Source of the DNA: Peristeroidobacter soli
GTDB taxonomy: Bacteria; Pseudomonadota; Gammaproteobacteria; Steroidobacterales; Steroidobacteraceae
DNA length: 64,000 nt
Assembly: GCF_004138485.1 (NCBI RefSeq)
Contig: NZ_RYEV01000004.1
Location: 1,459,010 to 1,523,009 of the forward strand
Direction: 5' to 3'
In this document: positions 9,419 to 18,485 of the stretch, one piece after another
How positions within the stretch are numbered: the stretch's first letter is position 1
Layout of the letters: each line of letters opens with the position of its first letter
Notes under the pieces: generated by a model
The model's database searches: none
Seen by the model: the letters and a program-made list of their open reading frames with translations, nothing else
What the model was told of the DNA's origin: nothing
Program-made: the position numbers and the translations under genes

Positions 9419-9438
9419 GATTAACTACGTTAACTATG
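9419..9438. promoter_or_regulatory. Regulon element 1 (two overlapping half-matches)
   Basis: Contains TTAACTACGTTAACTATG, a doubled version of the GTTAACTA core found before the other transcription units to 33.3 kb. It is 105 bases before the diheme cytochrome gene and 47 bases before the divergent small HTH gene. It is probably an operator of the FadR-type protein encoded at 21.3 kb (inference). Confidence 0.55.
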
Positions 9439-9543
9439 TGATCAAGAATGAAGTGCCCCGCTGTGCCCTGTCAATCGATCATTCCCCGACAGCGGCCGCG
9501 CGACGGGCATTGAACGACTGCTGACTTCGATCGAGGAAAGTCG

Positions 9544-10632
9544 ATGCGCACGACAATGTTCGGCGGACTGATGACCATGTTCGCGACCCTCACATCGGCG
9601 GCCCCGCCGACACTCTCCCCGCTGCTCGGCACGTGGCAAGCGGACATTGATCATTCCACCTTTCAGGGCCGCGCACCGTATCGCTCCGGCACGATGACCT
9701 TCTCGGCCGTCGATGGATCGAAAGTCCGCGTCGTGTCGGATGTCATGACCGCGAGCAGCGTGCCTTTCCATTTCGAGTACCAGGGCGCGGAAGACGATAC
9801 TGTCGTGCCAGTCTCCGGCAATCCTTACTACGACAGCGCATCGAATGCCTGGACGGACGAGCGCACGCTGACAAGAACCGAGCGCCGAGCCGGCAAAGTC
9901 ACGGGCACGACGTCGATGCAGCTCGCGCCCGATCGAAAGTCCTTTACGGCGAAAGGCCAGCGCCTGACGCCTGACGGCGTGAACTACGTTACGTCGATCG
10001 TGTGGACGCGCGTCGCTGCGAACGACGCACCCGTGCCGACGAAATCGGCAGCCGCCTCATCATCACCTGCCGGTGATGCAGCGAGAGGCAAGTCACGAAG
10101 CGGCGAGCTGTACTGCGACGCCTGCCACGGCGTCAATGGCAACAGCGAGAACGCAGAGTGGCCGTCGCTGGCGGGCCAGAATGCAACATACATCACCAGA
10201 CAATTGCAGCTGCTGCGTTCGGGTACGCGATCGAGTTCTGAGATGCAGCCGATTGCCGCCACATTGAGTGACTCCGACATCGTCGATCTGGCCGCGCATT
10301 ACTCTGCTCAGGCCTTGCAAGCCAGCACCGCAGACACCTCCGAGTCGAAGGCCATCGAGTCGTTGTATCGCGATGGCGATCCGACGCGTGCGATCGTTGC
10401 ATGCAGCTCGTGCCATGGCGCTGACGGCCGTGGCAACGCGGTGACGGGCGATCCGGCCCTTCGCGCCCAGCAACCGGTTTATTCCAGCCGGCAGCTCGAA
10501 GCTTATGCGAAGCGCACGCGCTACACATCCGAACAGAAGAGCGGAAATCTGGAGACCATGTACACGATCTCGGAGAAACTCACGGCCGAGGAGATGCGCG
10601 GCCTGGCCGACTATCTCCACGCCATGCATTGA
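9544..10632 (+). CDS. Exported lipocalin-like domain fused to diheme cytochrome c
   Basis: Exported protein (362 aa). After a signal peptide (about 1-19), residues 25-160 form a beta-rich domain (LLGTWQADIDHSTF, PVSGNPYYDS, GTTSMQLAPD) matching the whole stand-alone protein at 20702-21202. An Ala/Ser/Pro linker then leads to two c-type haem modules, CDACHG and CSSCHG. These resemble cytochrome c4, with NGNSENAEWPSLAGQNATYI and IVDLAAHYSAQ. It should carry electrons in the periplasm, a plausible acceptor for the TAT-exported flavoprotein at 11.3-12.8 kb. It has its own copy of the regulon element upstream. The function of the first domain is unknown. Confidence 0.85.
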   Translation: MRTTMFGGLMTMFATLTSAAPPTLSPLLGTWQADIDHSTFQGRAPYRSGTMTFSAVDGSKVRVVSDVMTASSVPFHFEYQGAEDDTVVPVSGNPYYDSASNAWTDERTLTRTERRAGKVTGTTSMQLAPDRKSFTAKGQRLTPDGVNYVTSIVWTRVAANDAPVPTKSAAASSSPAGDAARGKSRSGELYCDACHGVNGNSENAEWPSLAGQNATYITRQLQLLRSGTRSSSEMQPIAATLSDSDIVDLAAHYSAQALQASTADTSESKAIESLYRDGDPTRAIVACSSCHGADGRGNAVTGDPALRAQQPVYSSRQLEAYAKRTRYTSEQKSGNLETMYTISEKLTAEEMRGLADYLHAMH

Positions 10633-10635
10633 GCT

Positions 10636-11279
10636 CTACACCTCGAGGAGCTCGATCAGCTCGCCGGCGTGACCGACGATGGTCGCGACCCGGCCGCCGA
10701 ATTCCTTCCCCAGCGGATTGTCCACTGGCGCCGCGATGAACTTCGACGCATGCCGCTCGAAACTGGAGCATTCGAAAGTGGCGATGGCGAGTCCGGGCGG
10801 CAGGCCTCCGGCGACACGCGGTCGAGGACGGCCCGGGCCCCTGTGCTCATCCACCTCGAGCCTGGAGCCGTTACTCAAAGTGACCGTCGCCAGCGCGAAC
10901 GATGGCAGTCGACGGATCGGACTCGGATTGTTGCCAAACGTGCTGCGATAGAAATCGATCGAGCCCTGCAGATCCGGCGATGTTTGTGCCGCCAGAAAGC
11001 AGCGCCCCACGAACGACTTCGCTGCTGCCAGGTCCGGTCGCGGCTCGGTGATCCAGGTGAAGGCCAGGCGCTCACCGCCCGGCCCTTCCGCGCCCAGCGG
11101 ACGAAAATACGGATAGATGGGAATCGTTCCCGGCGGTCCGCGCATCTTGAAAGGCGAGTCTTTCAAACGCGCATAGAGCTCGTCGCCATTTTGAACGGTG
11201 ATCTCGGTGGTGCGCCAGCCGAAGGTTTCTTTGAGATCCAGCCCACCCCTGCACCTATGAGCTGCCGTCTGCTGATCAT
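10636..11279 (-). pseudogene. VOC/glyoxalase-like protein gene with large internal deletion
   Basis: The frame from 11250 to 10636 encodes FGWRTTEITVQNGDELYARL and onward, closely matching the C-terminal two thirds of the intact VOC protein at 18486-19424 (shared FGWRTTEITVQN, DLA-AKSFVGRCF, GHAGELIEL). At 11279, overlapping the flavoprotein stop, an ATG opens MISRRQLIGAGVG, equivalent to the twin-arginine start MINRRDVLQMLGG of the intact copy. About 100 codons between these parts are missing and the two pieces are in different frames. Translation from the native start therefore cannot reach the domain. A TTG at 11166 could give a 176-aa product, but without a signal or the first half of the fold. 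It is the third gene of the hydrolase-flavoprotein unit. Confidence 0.75.
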
Positions 11280-12823
11280 GATTTCTTCCCGAGATCGATA
11301 ATCTTTTCTCCCAGCAACTTCCCGAAGGTGAGCGCTGGAGTCACGCTCGCACCGTTGGTGTGCGCTTTGCCGCCGGTCGAGGCGCCGAGAACCTCGCCCG
11401 CGGCGTAAAGGTTGGGAATGACTTTGCCCGCCTTGGTGGTGACCTGCAGATCCTTGTTCACGCCCAGCCCGGCGTACGATTTGAGCGTCCAGGTCTGCGA
11501 TCGGATCGCGTAGAACGGTCCATTGGTGAGCGACACGGGCCGATGCTCGCGCATCAAGGGATCGCTCTTTTGTTGCTCGATGGCCTCGTTGTACGTCGCC
11601 ACGGTTTTCTGCAGCGTGGCGGGATCGACTCCGGCGCGTACGCCCAGCTCCGTCCAGGTCGCGCCACGATGAAACATCGGATGTTTGTTGAATGCCTCGA
11701 TCAATTGCTCGCGCTTCCAGCGCGGAATGAGCAGCGGCGCCTCATCGAGTACACGCTGGTCGAACACGGCCCAGAAACGATGACCCGGTTGTCGATCCAT
11801 CGTGCGATCGCGCTCGCTCATGCTCGGATGATCCTCGCGAACGAATCGTTCGCCGCGCATGTTCACGTAGATCTCCCAGGGCTTGCGAATGCGGTGATCG
11901 ATCATCATGTCGGCCGCAGCCGTCGACGGCCACTGATCGCTCTGAGCGATGGAGCCGTAATAGCCCACGTAATTCTCGGCGCAGCGCAGATAGCCGCCGG
12001 CAGCGAGCCCGAGCGTGAGCCCCGCCCCCTGGCTCGAAGGCATTGCCGCCCGTCGATAGAGCGGCACGCCATGCAAGGCTTCGAACATGCTCGGATTGCC
12101 CGCGCAGCCCCCGGTTGCGACGACGGTGTTGAGACCACGCACGTCCGAACGTTTGCCATTGCTGTCCTCGACCACGACGCCGTTGATCGCGCCTTTCGCA
12201 TCCTGGATCAGATCGACCGCACCGGCGTCAGTCATGAGCGTGATGCGCCCCGACTGCACCCGCTTGTCGAACTCGGGTTTCATCACGGCGAGGATGGAGC
12301 GGCCGTTCTGCGCGCCCCAGTGATAGCGGGGCACGGAGTAGTAATCGTAGAGAGTGCCGACGGAGGGTTGTTCGTCCGGAATCTTCAGGCCGATGTCGGC
12401 GAGCCAATTGACCATGGAACCTGCGTTGTCCGCCCAAAGCCGCGCCATCTCGGGGACCGCAGTGTTGCTGCTGATCTTCATGATGTCGTCGTAGTGCTGT
12501 TGGGCCGAGTCCCGAATGCCCTTGGCCTTCTGGAACACGGTGCCGGCAGCGCCCATCATGCCGCCGGAAACCACCAGCGTGCCGCCGACGCTCGCACCCT
12601 TTTCGATCACGATCACGTTCGCGCCGCGGTCGGCAGCGAAGATCGCCGCGATCATGCCGGCGGTGCCGCCGCCGATAATTACGAGCGGGTTGGCTTGTTG
12701 CGCGTAAGCCTTTCGCATCGACCACGGCAATGTCGAGAGTGCGGTGGCCGCCGCGGCCGCTTTCAGCACGGAGCGTCGAGAGAAGGACGGAGTGTGCTCG
12801 CTCCGATCATCGTGGTTCGGCAT
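11276..12823 (-). CDS. TAT-exported FAD-dependent oxidoreductase (fumarate reductase / ketosteroid dehydrogenase superfamily)
   Basis: Flavoprotein (515 aa) with a twin-arginine signal (SFSRRSVLKAAAAA, cleaved near KAYAQ). It has the FAD-binding GGGTAGMIAAIFAADRGA, the LVVSGGMMGAAG loop, the GLNTVVATGGCAGN segment and the closing YAAGEVLGAS-GGKAHTNG motif of the FAD_binding_2 superfamily. Members reduce or desaturate C-C bonds. The absence of haem motifs means electrons must pass to a partner, perhaps the regulon's diheme cytochrome. The gene lies 23 bases after an exported alpha/beta hydrolase and overlaps the deleted VOC gene downstream. The substrate cannot be named; 3-ketosteroid, quinone-like or unsaturated acid substrates are all known in this superfamily. 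Confidence 0.85.
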   Translation of the reverse strand: MPNHDDRSEHTPSFSRRSVLKAAAAATALSTLPWSMRKAYAQQANPLVIIGGGTAGMIAAIFAADRGANVIVIEKGASVGGTLVVSGGMMGAAGTVFQKAKGIRDSAQQHYDDIMKISSNTAVPEMARLWADNAGSMVNWLADIGLKIPDEQPSVGTLYDYYSVPRYHWGAQNGRSILAVMKPEFDKRVQSGRITLMTDAGAVDLIQDAKGAINGVVVEDSNGKRSDVRGLNTVVATGGCAGNPSMFEALHGVPLYRRAAMPSSQGAGLTLGLAAGGYLRCAENYVGYYGSIAQSDQWPSTAAADMMIDHRIRKPWEIYVNMRGERFVREDHPSMSERDRTMDRQPGHRFWAVFDQRVLDEAPLLIPRWKREQLIEAFNKHPMFHRGATWTELGVRAGVDPATLQKTVATYNEAIEQQKSDPLMREHRPVSLTNGPFYAIRSQTWTLKSYAGLGVNKDLQVTTKAGKVIPNLYAAGEVLGASTGGKAHTNGASVTPALTFGKLLGEKIIDLGKKS

Positions 12824-12846
12824 GGGCTCGCTCGAAGAATGGGAGA

Positions 12847-13791
12847 TCAGATTCGTTCGTCTTGATAGCGGCGCATGGCGTCCGCTATCGGACCGGGGTT
12901 GTTGTGCAGGTCACGCAAGACGAAGTTGTCAGGCAGCACCTTGGCCTGCTTCGACGACTTGAGCATGCCGACGACCTTCTCGCTCATCTCGCGGGCCGAG
13001 AACTTGAACAGGCCCGACTCTTTCGAGCCGTCTTCGATCACGATGAGCGCCACCGGTTGCGTGAGTTGGGCGAGTCGGGCATCGAAGCGCTGGCTGTATT
13101 CGAACGCCGCGGCATGACCGTATTCGTAGCGAGTCAATGGCCGCAGTTCCTCCACCGCCATTCGGCCCCACACTGTATCGTCGACTCGAGATTTTTCGCG
13201 CGACTTGATTCGCTTCGGCAGTCGCTCACAGAACAGCGTGAAGGCTTCTTCGGAAGACTCGGGGTGATGGACATTGTCCAGCAGCTTCTTCATCTCTTCC
13301 GGCGGCACGACCGACACGCCCGAGAGCCCCATCATCACGCGACGGACCATCCCGGGCTCGGTGGCCGCAATCTCGGCGACGATGCGCGAGCCGGTGTGGA
13401 AGCCGAAGACATCGATCTGACGCTGCGGCCCGTAGCCCAGATTCTTCAGTGCGACGCGCATCGCCGCCGCATAGTCTTCGATGCGGGGAATTTCCTTCGG
13501 CCCGTCCGATCCGCCGTGTCCCGGAGTGTCGAGCGCGATCACGACCCGGTCCTTGCCGAGCGCCTGCACCAGCTCGTTGTACTCGACCGAGGAATTGGGC
13601 GACTGGTGGAATAGAACCAGATCCGGTTTGTTCTTATCGCCGCCGCCCGGCGGCGCGACGGTCGAGTAGTGCAGCTGACCGTACGGCATATCGACGTAAC
13701 CGTGGCGCAACGCCGGCTCGTCGGCGGCGCAGGCCGGCGCATGCATCGCAAGCACGGCCAGGCATGCCAACGCGGATCCGCAGCGAAACAT
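12847..13791 (-). CDS. Exported alpha/beta-hydrolase-fold protein without the nucleophile serine
   Basis: Alpha/beta hydrolase-like protein (314 aa) with a signal peptide (about 1-22, ending PACAAD). Fold landmarks are PDLVLFHQSPNSS (oxyanion strand), VIALDTPGHGGSDGP and IDVFGFHTGSRIVAEIAA. The nucleophile elbow is normally G-x-S-x-G; here it is GFHTG, so His replaces Ser. The spacing is intact, so this is a substitution, not a misread. The protein may use another mechanism or bind rather than hydrolyse. It is first in the operon with the TAT flavoprotein, and a perfect palindrome lies 32 bases upstream of the start. Confidence 0.82.
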   Translation of the reverse strand: MFRCGSALACLAVLAMHAPACAADEPALRHGYVDMPYGQLHYSTVAPPGGGDKNKPDLVLFHQSPNSSVEYNELVQALGKDRVVIALDTPGHGGSDGPKEIPRIEDYAAAMRVALKNLGYGPQRQIDVFGFHTGSRIVAEIAATEPGMVRRVMMGLSGVSVVPPEEMKKLLDNVHHPESSEEAFTLFCERLPKRIKSREKSRVDDTVWGRMAVEELRPLTRYEYGHAAAFEYSQRFDARLAQLTQPVALIVIEDGSKESGLFKFSAREMSEKVVGMLKSSKQAKVLPDNFVLRDLHNNPGPIADAMRRYQDERI

Positions 13792-13822
13792 GAACTTCTC
13801 CTCTGACGGGGACTTTCTCTCT

Positions 13823-13845
13823 CGTAGTTAACTACGTTTTCTACG
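13823..13845. promoter_or_regulatory. Regulon element 2, perfect palindrome CGTAGTTAACTACG
   Basis: Positions 13823-13836 read CGTAGTTAACTACG, a perfect 14-base palindrome followed by a further half-site-like TTTTCTACG. It lies between the end of the DMT transporter gene and the start (13791) of the alpha/beta hydrolase unit. This is the best-conserved centre of the repeated element. Confidence 0.65.
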
Positions 13846-13898
13846 CCAACCCAGAGGCAAGAGTCGCCGCAACCCTCGACACCTGTCAAGAACCAAGA

Positions 13899-14798
13899 TC
13901 AGCGTCGCGAGGACAGCGCGATACCGCCGACGATGAGCACGAACGCGACGCCGTGAAACCAGCGAGGGGGCTCGCCCAGCACGGCGGACGACAGAATCGC
14001 CGCGAAGACCGGCGTCAGATTGTTGAAGAAGGACGCGACCGCCGGCCCGGCCCGCTCCACGCCCACGCCCCAGCAGCGATAAGCGATGAGCGACGGTCCG
14101 ATCGCAACGTAGATCAACAGCGCCACGATCCAGCCGCTCCATTCCACATGCGCCAGTCCCGCCGACCATTCCCCGAACGCCGCGAGGCTCGCCCACAGAG
14201 CGCCGAACATGACCTGGGCCAGCAGGAACTCGGCCCACGGCCAGGAACGAATCGACGGCTCGCGCGGCCGCGCCAGCATCCAGCTATAAAAAGACCAGGA
14301 GATGATGGCCACCAGCACGAACAGATCGCCCGTAACGAGCTGCACGTTCGCGAGCGACTTCCAGTCGCCGCGGGACAATACGAGAAGCACGCCGGCGAGC
14401 GACACCAGGGCGCCGAGGATCTGCATCCGGTGCGGCTTTTCGCCGTACCAGAACGCGCCCACGCACAGCGTCCACACCGGCAGGCTCGACGTGATCAGAG
14501 TGACATTGATGGGCGTCGACGTTTGTAGAGCCAGATACTGAAAGGCGTTGTAGCTGCCGACCCCGAGTAGACCGAGCAACAGGAAGTAGCCGGCACGGCG
14601 CCACAGCGGACCGTCGGCACGCAGGATCCGGTGCCCGAGCGGCAACAGGATCGCGAAGGCCAGCGCCCACCTGAGCGCATTCAGTAACAAAGGCGAGATC
14701 GATCCGACCGACATCCGTCCCAAGATGGCATTCCCCGCCCACAGCAGCGGCGGCAGCATCAACAGGAGCGCGGTACGAGCAGTGAGTCCAGGGGCCAT
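13899..14798 (-). CDS. DMT-superfamily (EamA) transporter
   Basis: Inner-membrane protein (299 aa) with about ten predicted helices and two EamA repeats; the first opens LLMLPPLLWAGNAILGRMSV and the second begins near DLFVLVAIISWSFYSWML. Such proteins export or exchange small metabolites, usually of unknown identity. The gene is divergent from the TonB receptor at 15032, and the element at 14906 lies between them, so it probably belongs to the same regulon and may export an intermediate or end product. Confidence 0.9.
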   Translation of the reverse strand: MAPGLTARTALLLMLPPLLWAGNAILGRMSVGSISPLLLNALRWALAFAILLPLGHRILRADGPLWRRAGYFLLLGLLGVGSYNAFQYLALQTSTPINVTLITSSLPVWTLCVGAFWYGEKPHRMQILGALVSLAGVLLVLSRGDWKSLANVQLVTGDLFVLVAIISWSFYSWMLARPREPSIRSWPWAEFLLAQVMFGALWASLAAFGEWSAGLAHVEWSGWIVALLIYVAIGPSLIAYRCWGVGVERAGPAVASFFNNLTPVFAAILSSAVLGEPPRWFHGVAFVLIVGGIALSSRR

Positions 14799-14905
14799 CG
14801 AGAATCGTCAGCGTCAACTTGGCCGGCCATGGTAGTGCACGCGCCCGGTGCATAGGTAATTTCCGGCGCCCCCGAACCGCGCGATGTACTGCTCCACTAT
14901 AACAA

Positions 14906-14928
14906 CCTAGTGCACATAGATAACTAAG
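14906..14928. promoter_or_regulatory. Regulon element 3
   Basis: Reads CCTAGTGCACATAG followed by ATAACTAAG: a CCTAGT half-site, a central GTGCAC palindrome and an ACTAAG half-site. It lies between the divergent DMT transporter (start 14798) and TonB receptor (start 15032) and resembles the consensus less than the other copies. Confidence 0.45.
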
Positions 14929-15031
14929 TGTTGACGGTTAAATAAGTGAAGAGTTAGCCTGATTTCGAGAGCGGCAGACGCGCCTCGCGTCGCATTCCGC
15001 TGGCGAACAACTTCAACATGGGGAGCTAACG

Positions 15032-17239
15032 ATGCCGATCCGTTTACCTGTCCGCCCGTCCCTTCTTGCCACTCTCACCGCGCTCGTTCCGGCGGTAGGT
15101 GGCGCTCAAACCGTATCCACGCCGCAATCGGAGGGGACGACGCTGGAGGAAGTCAGCGTGACCGCGGAGCGCTACCGCGCTACCGTTCAGACCACTCCGG
15201 TTGCCGTCACCGCCATTTCCGCCGAAGCCCTCGCCGATCGTCAGGTCGGTAACGTGCTGCAGGCCGCTGCTGACATTCCAGGCACGGTCATCATGCCGAA
15301 CATCAACAGCAGCAATAACGCGCGCATCGTCATGCGCGGCGCCGGCCAGGAAAACAGCGGCATCAACTTCGACCAGGGCGTCGGCGTCTATATCGACGAT
15401 GTGATTCAGCCGCGCGTCAACGGTGCCTTCTTTGATTTCTTCGACGTGAGCTCCATCGAAGTGCTGCGCGGTCCGCAGGGCACGCTGTACGGGCGCAACT
15501 CATCGGGCGGCGCCGTCAAGATCATCACCAAGCGCCCCTCCTTCACCTGGACCGGCGGCGCCGAGGCGGCCGCGGGCAACTGGAATGCGCTCAACGGCAA
15601 GGCCTATCTCAGCGGTCCGTTGATCGGCGACAAGCTGGCCTTCTCGTTGAGCGCCTCGAGCAACGAGCGTGACGGTTATTTGTACAACCCTTACTACGAC
15701 AAGCGCGTCGGCGACGTGAAGAACAGCGCCGAACGCATCAAGTTCCTGTACACGCCCACCGACAATCTCGAGTTCCAGCTCGAATATCACTTCATCCAGG
15801 ATTATTCGGAGTCGACGTACGGGGTGCCCCTGCTGGTGGCACCGAATGTCGTCGGCACGCAAGCGAACGGCACGCGCAATCGCAGCCTCACGATCACGGA
15901 GAACCTGGGCACGCCGGGCAACCCGTTCCTCTACAACGACGGCGGCTCACTGCACGCGAGCTGGAACGACGGTCCGTTTTCGGTGAATTACATCGGCGGC
16001 ATCGGCAATCTGCGCACCTTCAGCGACGGCACCGTGCAGCTCACATTGACCCGCGCAGCGCAAGTCGCCTACGAGAACGGTACCGAAGCGCCGGCCGGCG
16101 CCAACGAAGGCCGCGCCCGCGTGCAGTGGTATAGCCACGAGCTCAACTCGACCTACTCGACGGAGCGCATCAAGGGCGTCGTCGGTCTCTACTATTACAA
16201 CGAAGAAGGCTCCAGCCGATCCTTCGCGGCCGACAGCCCCACGATCGACCAGGACCGCGGCGTCGATGCCTGGGCCGCATACGCGCAGGGCACCTACACG
16301 CTCGACAACGGCCTGGGCTTCACAGCGGGCGTCCGGCATACGGAAGAAACAGCCGACTTCACTCAGTACTACCGCTTGCAGCTCGCCGCCCCTCAGTCCG
16401 ATACAAAGACCTTCACTGCCGACACCATCAAGCTCGGCCTCAATTGGCAAATCACGGATGACATCCTGACGTACGCCTCCTATACCGAAGGCTTCAAGTC
16501 CGGCGGCTTCAATCCCGTGCCGCCAGCCAACAGCATCGGCGGCGGACAGATCGGTCGTCCGGTGCCCTACGATCCGGAGAACGTGGAGAGTTACGAAGCC
16601 GGCGGCAAATTCACGATGTTCGATCGTCGCGTGCGCCTGAACCTGGCGGTGTTCCGAGCCGAATACTCCGGCATGCAGCTGCCGCAGTTCTTCCCTGGCA
16701 CGACCACGAGCTACACCACCAACGCCACCGGCGCGATCGTCGAAGGCATCGAGTTCGAGCCCACCTGGCAAGCGCTGGATGACCTGCAGATCTACGCCAG
16801 CGGCTCGTTGATGAGAGGTCACTACACCGCCTCGTTCAATTGCTCCCTGTCGACCACGCAGGTCGTCGATTGCTCCGGCAACGACCTGAAGGCGCTGACC
16901 CCGCGCAAGATGACCTTGGGCGTCAAGTACACGCCGCAGCTCGCCTTCGTGCCGGGACAGCTGACGTTCAATGGTTCCTGGAATTACAACAGCAGCTTCT
17001 ACACCAACCTGTCGAACGAGCGGGCGGTGTTCCAGCCGGAACAGGCGGACCTGTTCAACGCGTCCATCGCCTGGACGGATGACTCAGGCAAGTACAAGGC
17101 GGCGCTCGAGGGTCGCAACATTCTCGACGACCACTTCATCATGAACGGCGTGCAGCTCGCGAGCCCGACGGCGCCGCAGATCACGGGCTATCCGAACGAG
17201 CCCCGCACCATCATGTTCCGGCTCGGCGTGAACTTCTGA
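15032..17239 (+). CDS. TonB-dependent receptor (regulon copy 1)
   Basis: Outer-membrane receptor (735 aa) with signal peptide ending VGGAQ, a TonB box LEEVSVTAERY, and a plug with IVMRGAGQENSGINFDQGVG and VEVLRGPQGTLYGRNSSGG-like motifs. It then has a 22-strand-type barrel ending in the aromatic-rich RLGVNF. It closely matches the receptor at 26239-28464 over its whole length, including SPTIDQDRG, TEGFKSGGFNP and the sequence around GMQLPQFFPGT. There is no STN domain, so no FecIR-type signalling is expected. It presumably imports the regulon's substrate or a partly processed form of it. Confidence 0.93.
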   Translation: MPIRLPVRPSLLATLTALVPAVGGAQTVSTPQSEGTTLEEVSVTAERYRATVQTTPVAVTAISAEALADRQVGNVLQAAADIPGTVIMPNINSSNNARIVMRGAGQENSGINFDQGVGVYIDDVIQPRVNGAFFDFFDVSSIEVLRGPQGTLYGRNSSGGAVKIITKRPSFTWTGGAEAAAGNWNALNGKAYLSGPLIGDKLAFSLSASSNERDGYLYNPYYDKRVGDVKNSAERIKFLYTPTDNLEFQLEYHFIQDYSESTYGVPLLVAPNVVGTQANGTRNRSLTITENLGTPGNPFLYNDGGSLHASWNDGPFSVNYIGGIGNLRTFSDGTVQLTLTRAAQVAYENGTEAPAGANEGRARVQWYSHELNSTYSTERIKGVVGLYYYNEEGSSRSFAADSPTIDQDRGVDAWAAYAQGTYTLDNGLGFTAGVRHTEETADFTQYYRLQLAAPQSDTKTFTADTIKLGLNWQITDDILTYASYTEGFKSGGFNPVPPANSIGGGQIGRPVPYDPENVESYEAGGKFTMFDRRVRLNLAVFRAEYSGMQLPQFFPGTTTSYTTNATGAIVEGIEFEPTWQALDDLQIYASGSLMRGHYTASFNCSLSTTQVVDCSGNDLKALTPRKMTLGVKYTPQLAFVPGQLTFNGSWNYNSSFYTNLSNERAVFQPEQADLFNASIAWTDDSGKYKAALEGRNILDDHFIMNGVQLASPTAPQITGYPNEPRTIMFRLGVNF

Positions 17240-17365
17240 GACATCGGTACACGGGCGCGGAGCGATAACTCCGCGCCCTCTGCACACCGCCCGGCATGCG
17301 AGCCCGCACCTGAGAAAGGCCGCCCCCATCGCGAGACCGCCGCCCACCCATCGGACCCGAGCAAC

Positions 17366-17401
17366 AAAAAAGCCGTGACGCCGGCGTATCGGCGTCACGG
17401 C
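17366..17401 (-). terminator. Rho-independent terminator of the cupin/VOC/NIPSNAP-like operon
   Basis: A 12-bp perfect stem GCCGTGACGCCG / CGGCGTCACGGC with a 6-base loop lies at 17372-17401. Read on the minus strand it is followed by six T residues (the A run at 17366-17371), placing it just after the stop of the cupin gene at 17425. Confidence 0.9.
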
Positions 17402-17424
17402 CTGGTTTGGAAATTCTACGCTTG

Positions 17425-18465
17425 TTACCTGGCGATATAGGTCGGCGCCTCGATCGGCGTCGGCGTGTCGGTCCAGCGGGTGCCCTTCGCGTAAGTCACT
17501 TCCAACCACACGACACCGCCCGTGCTGGCGGCGCTGGGCGACAGACCGACGATGGCCATCGGCGGACGCTCGAAGTAGAAGTGCTTGGACAACTTGAAGG
17601 TCTCGGGCTTGCCGCCGGGCGCGGAGTACGCGTCGATCGACAGATCGCCGTTGATGACGAAGTTGAACTGATGAGCGTCCTTGTAATAGTACGGCCGCAG
17701 CTGCGCCGGCGTCTTGGCATTCGCTTCCAGGAAGTACATCGTGGCGCGATAGCCGTGCGAGGGATCGTCGATGAGATATTTGACGTTGAGGCCGGGCACA
17801 TCCTCGACCGGCTGCCACGGCATCTTTTCGAGCGTATCGATGATACGCGGCGTCGACCAGTGCTGGATCTTCTTGTAGTCCGGGTTGTATTTCATGCCGG
17901 GACCGGTGCTCGGCGGGCTGTTACGAACCGCCGGATCGACCGTGAACGAGCCCGCGTTCACATTGCTCTCTTCCATGATCATGATGACCGCGCCGATCTG
18001 CGAGGCCATATGTTTCATACGGCCCTTCTCGCCACCGTGCAGGCTGTAAGGCGGCCGCGACAGGAAGTTGCCTTCGCGGAAACGCTGCAGTGGACCAGCG
18101 ACGTTGTCCGGCGTCGTGGACTCGTTGTTGGTGAAGTCGCCCTGGATGTTATAGGCCCACTCGTGGAACTCGTGATAGTGCACGTAGGCACCTTCGGCAC
18201 CGGGCGGCACATACAGGATTCTCAGCGCGCCGCCATCATTGGGGGCCTGGAACAACGTACGTGTCCCCCAACCCGAACCGGCGCGAGGCGCGGCGATCGG
18301 CATTTTCTCGACATCGATCACGCGAATGGCGGCATGCGGCGCGGCGGCCGTCGATCGCTTTTCGTGCGCGGGAACATCGGCAGCGATCGACGGCGTCGCT
18401 ACCAACGCCGCCGTGGCCCAAAGGGCGGCCGCGGCCAGGCGGTGAGTGTGCACAACTGAAGGCAT
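17425..18465 (-). CDS. Exported bicupin protein (copy 1)
   Basis: Exported protein (346 aa) with a signal peptide ending SIAADV. The first cupin barrel has a histidine cluster HYHEFHEWAYNIQGD (likely metal ligands) followed by LSRPPYSLHGGE. A second cupin-like half covers about residues 200-330 (YYYKDAHQFNFVINGDLSID). It is homologous to the protein at 25073-26197, with the same HYHEF-EWGY, LSRPPYSLHGG and IWLEVTYAKG motifs. The ATG at 18465 is preferred over 18483 because GGGAG precedes it at normal distance. It follows the VOC gene by 20 bases. Metal-dependent oxygenase or isomerase activity would fit, but the reaction is unknown. Confidence 0.8.
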   Translation of the reverse strand: MPSVVHTHRLAAAALWATAALVATPSIAADVPAHEKRSTAAAPHAAIRVIDVEKMPIAAPRAGSGWGTRTLFQAPNDGGALRILYVPPGAEGAYVHYHEFHEWAYNIQGDFTNNESTTPDNVAGPLQRFREGNFLSRPPYSLHGGEKGRMKHMASQIGAVIMIMEESNVNAGSFTVDPAVRNSPPSTGPGMKYNPDYKKIQHWSTPRIIDTLEKMPWQPVEDVPGLNVKYLIDDPSHGYRATMYFLEANAKTPAQLRPYYYKDAHQFNFVINGDLSIDAYSAPGGKPETFKLSKHFYFERPPMAIVGLSPSAASTGGVVWLEVTYAKGTRWTDTPTPIEAPTYIAR

Positions 18466-18485
18466 ATTGTTCTCCCGGGTCATTC

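Noticed and set aside
11360..12865. A 501-codon open frame opposite the TAT flavoprotein, and similar long frames opposite the caspase and AceE-like genes
   Set aside because: High-GC antisense shadows. The opposite strand in each case carries family motifs and normal gene boundaries.
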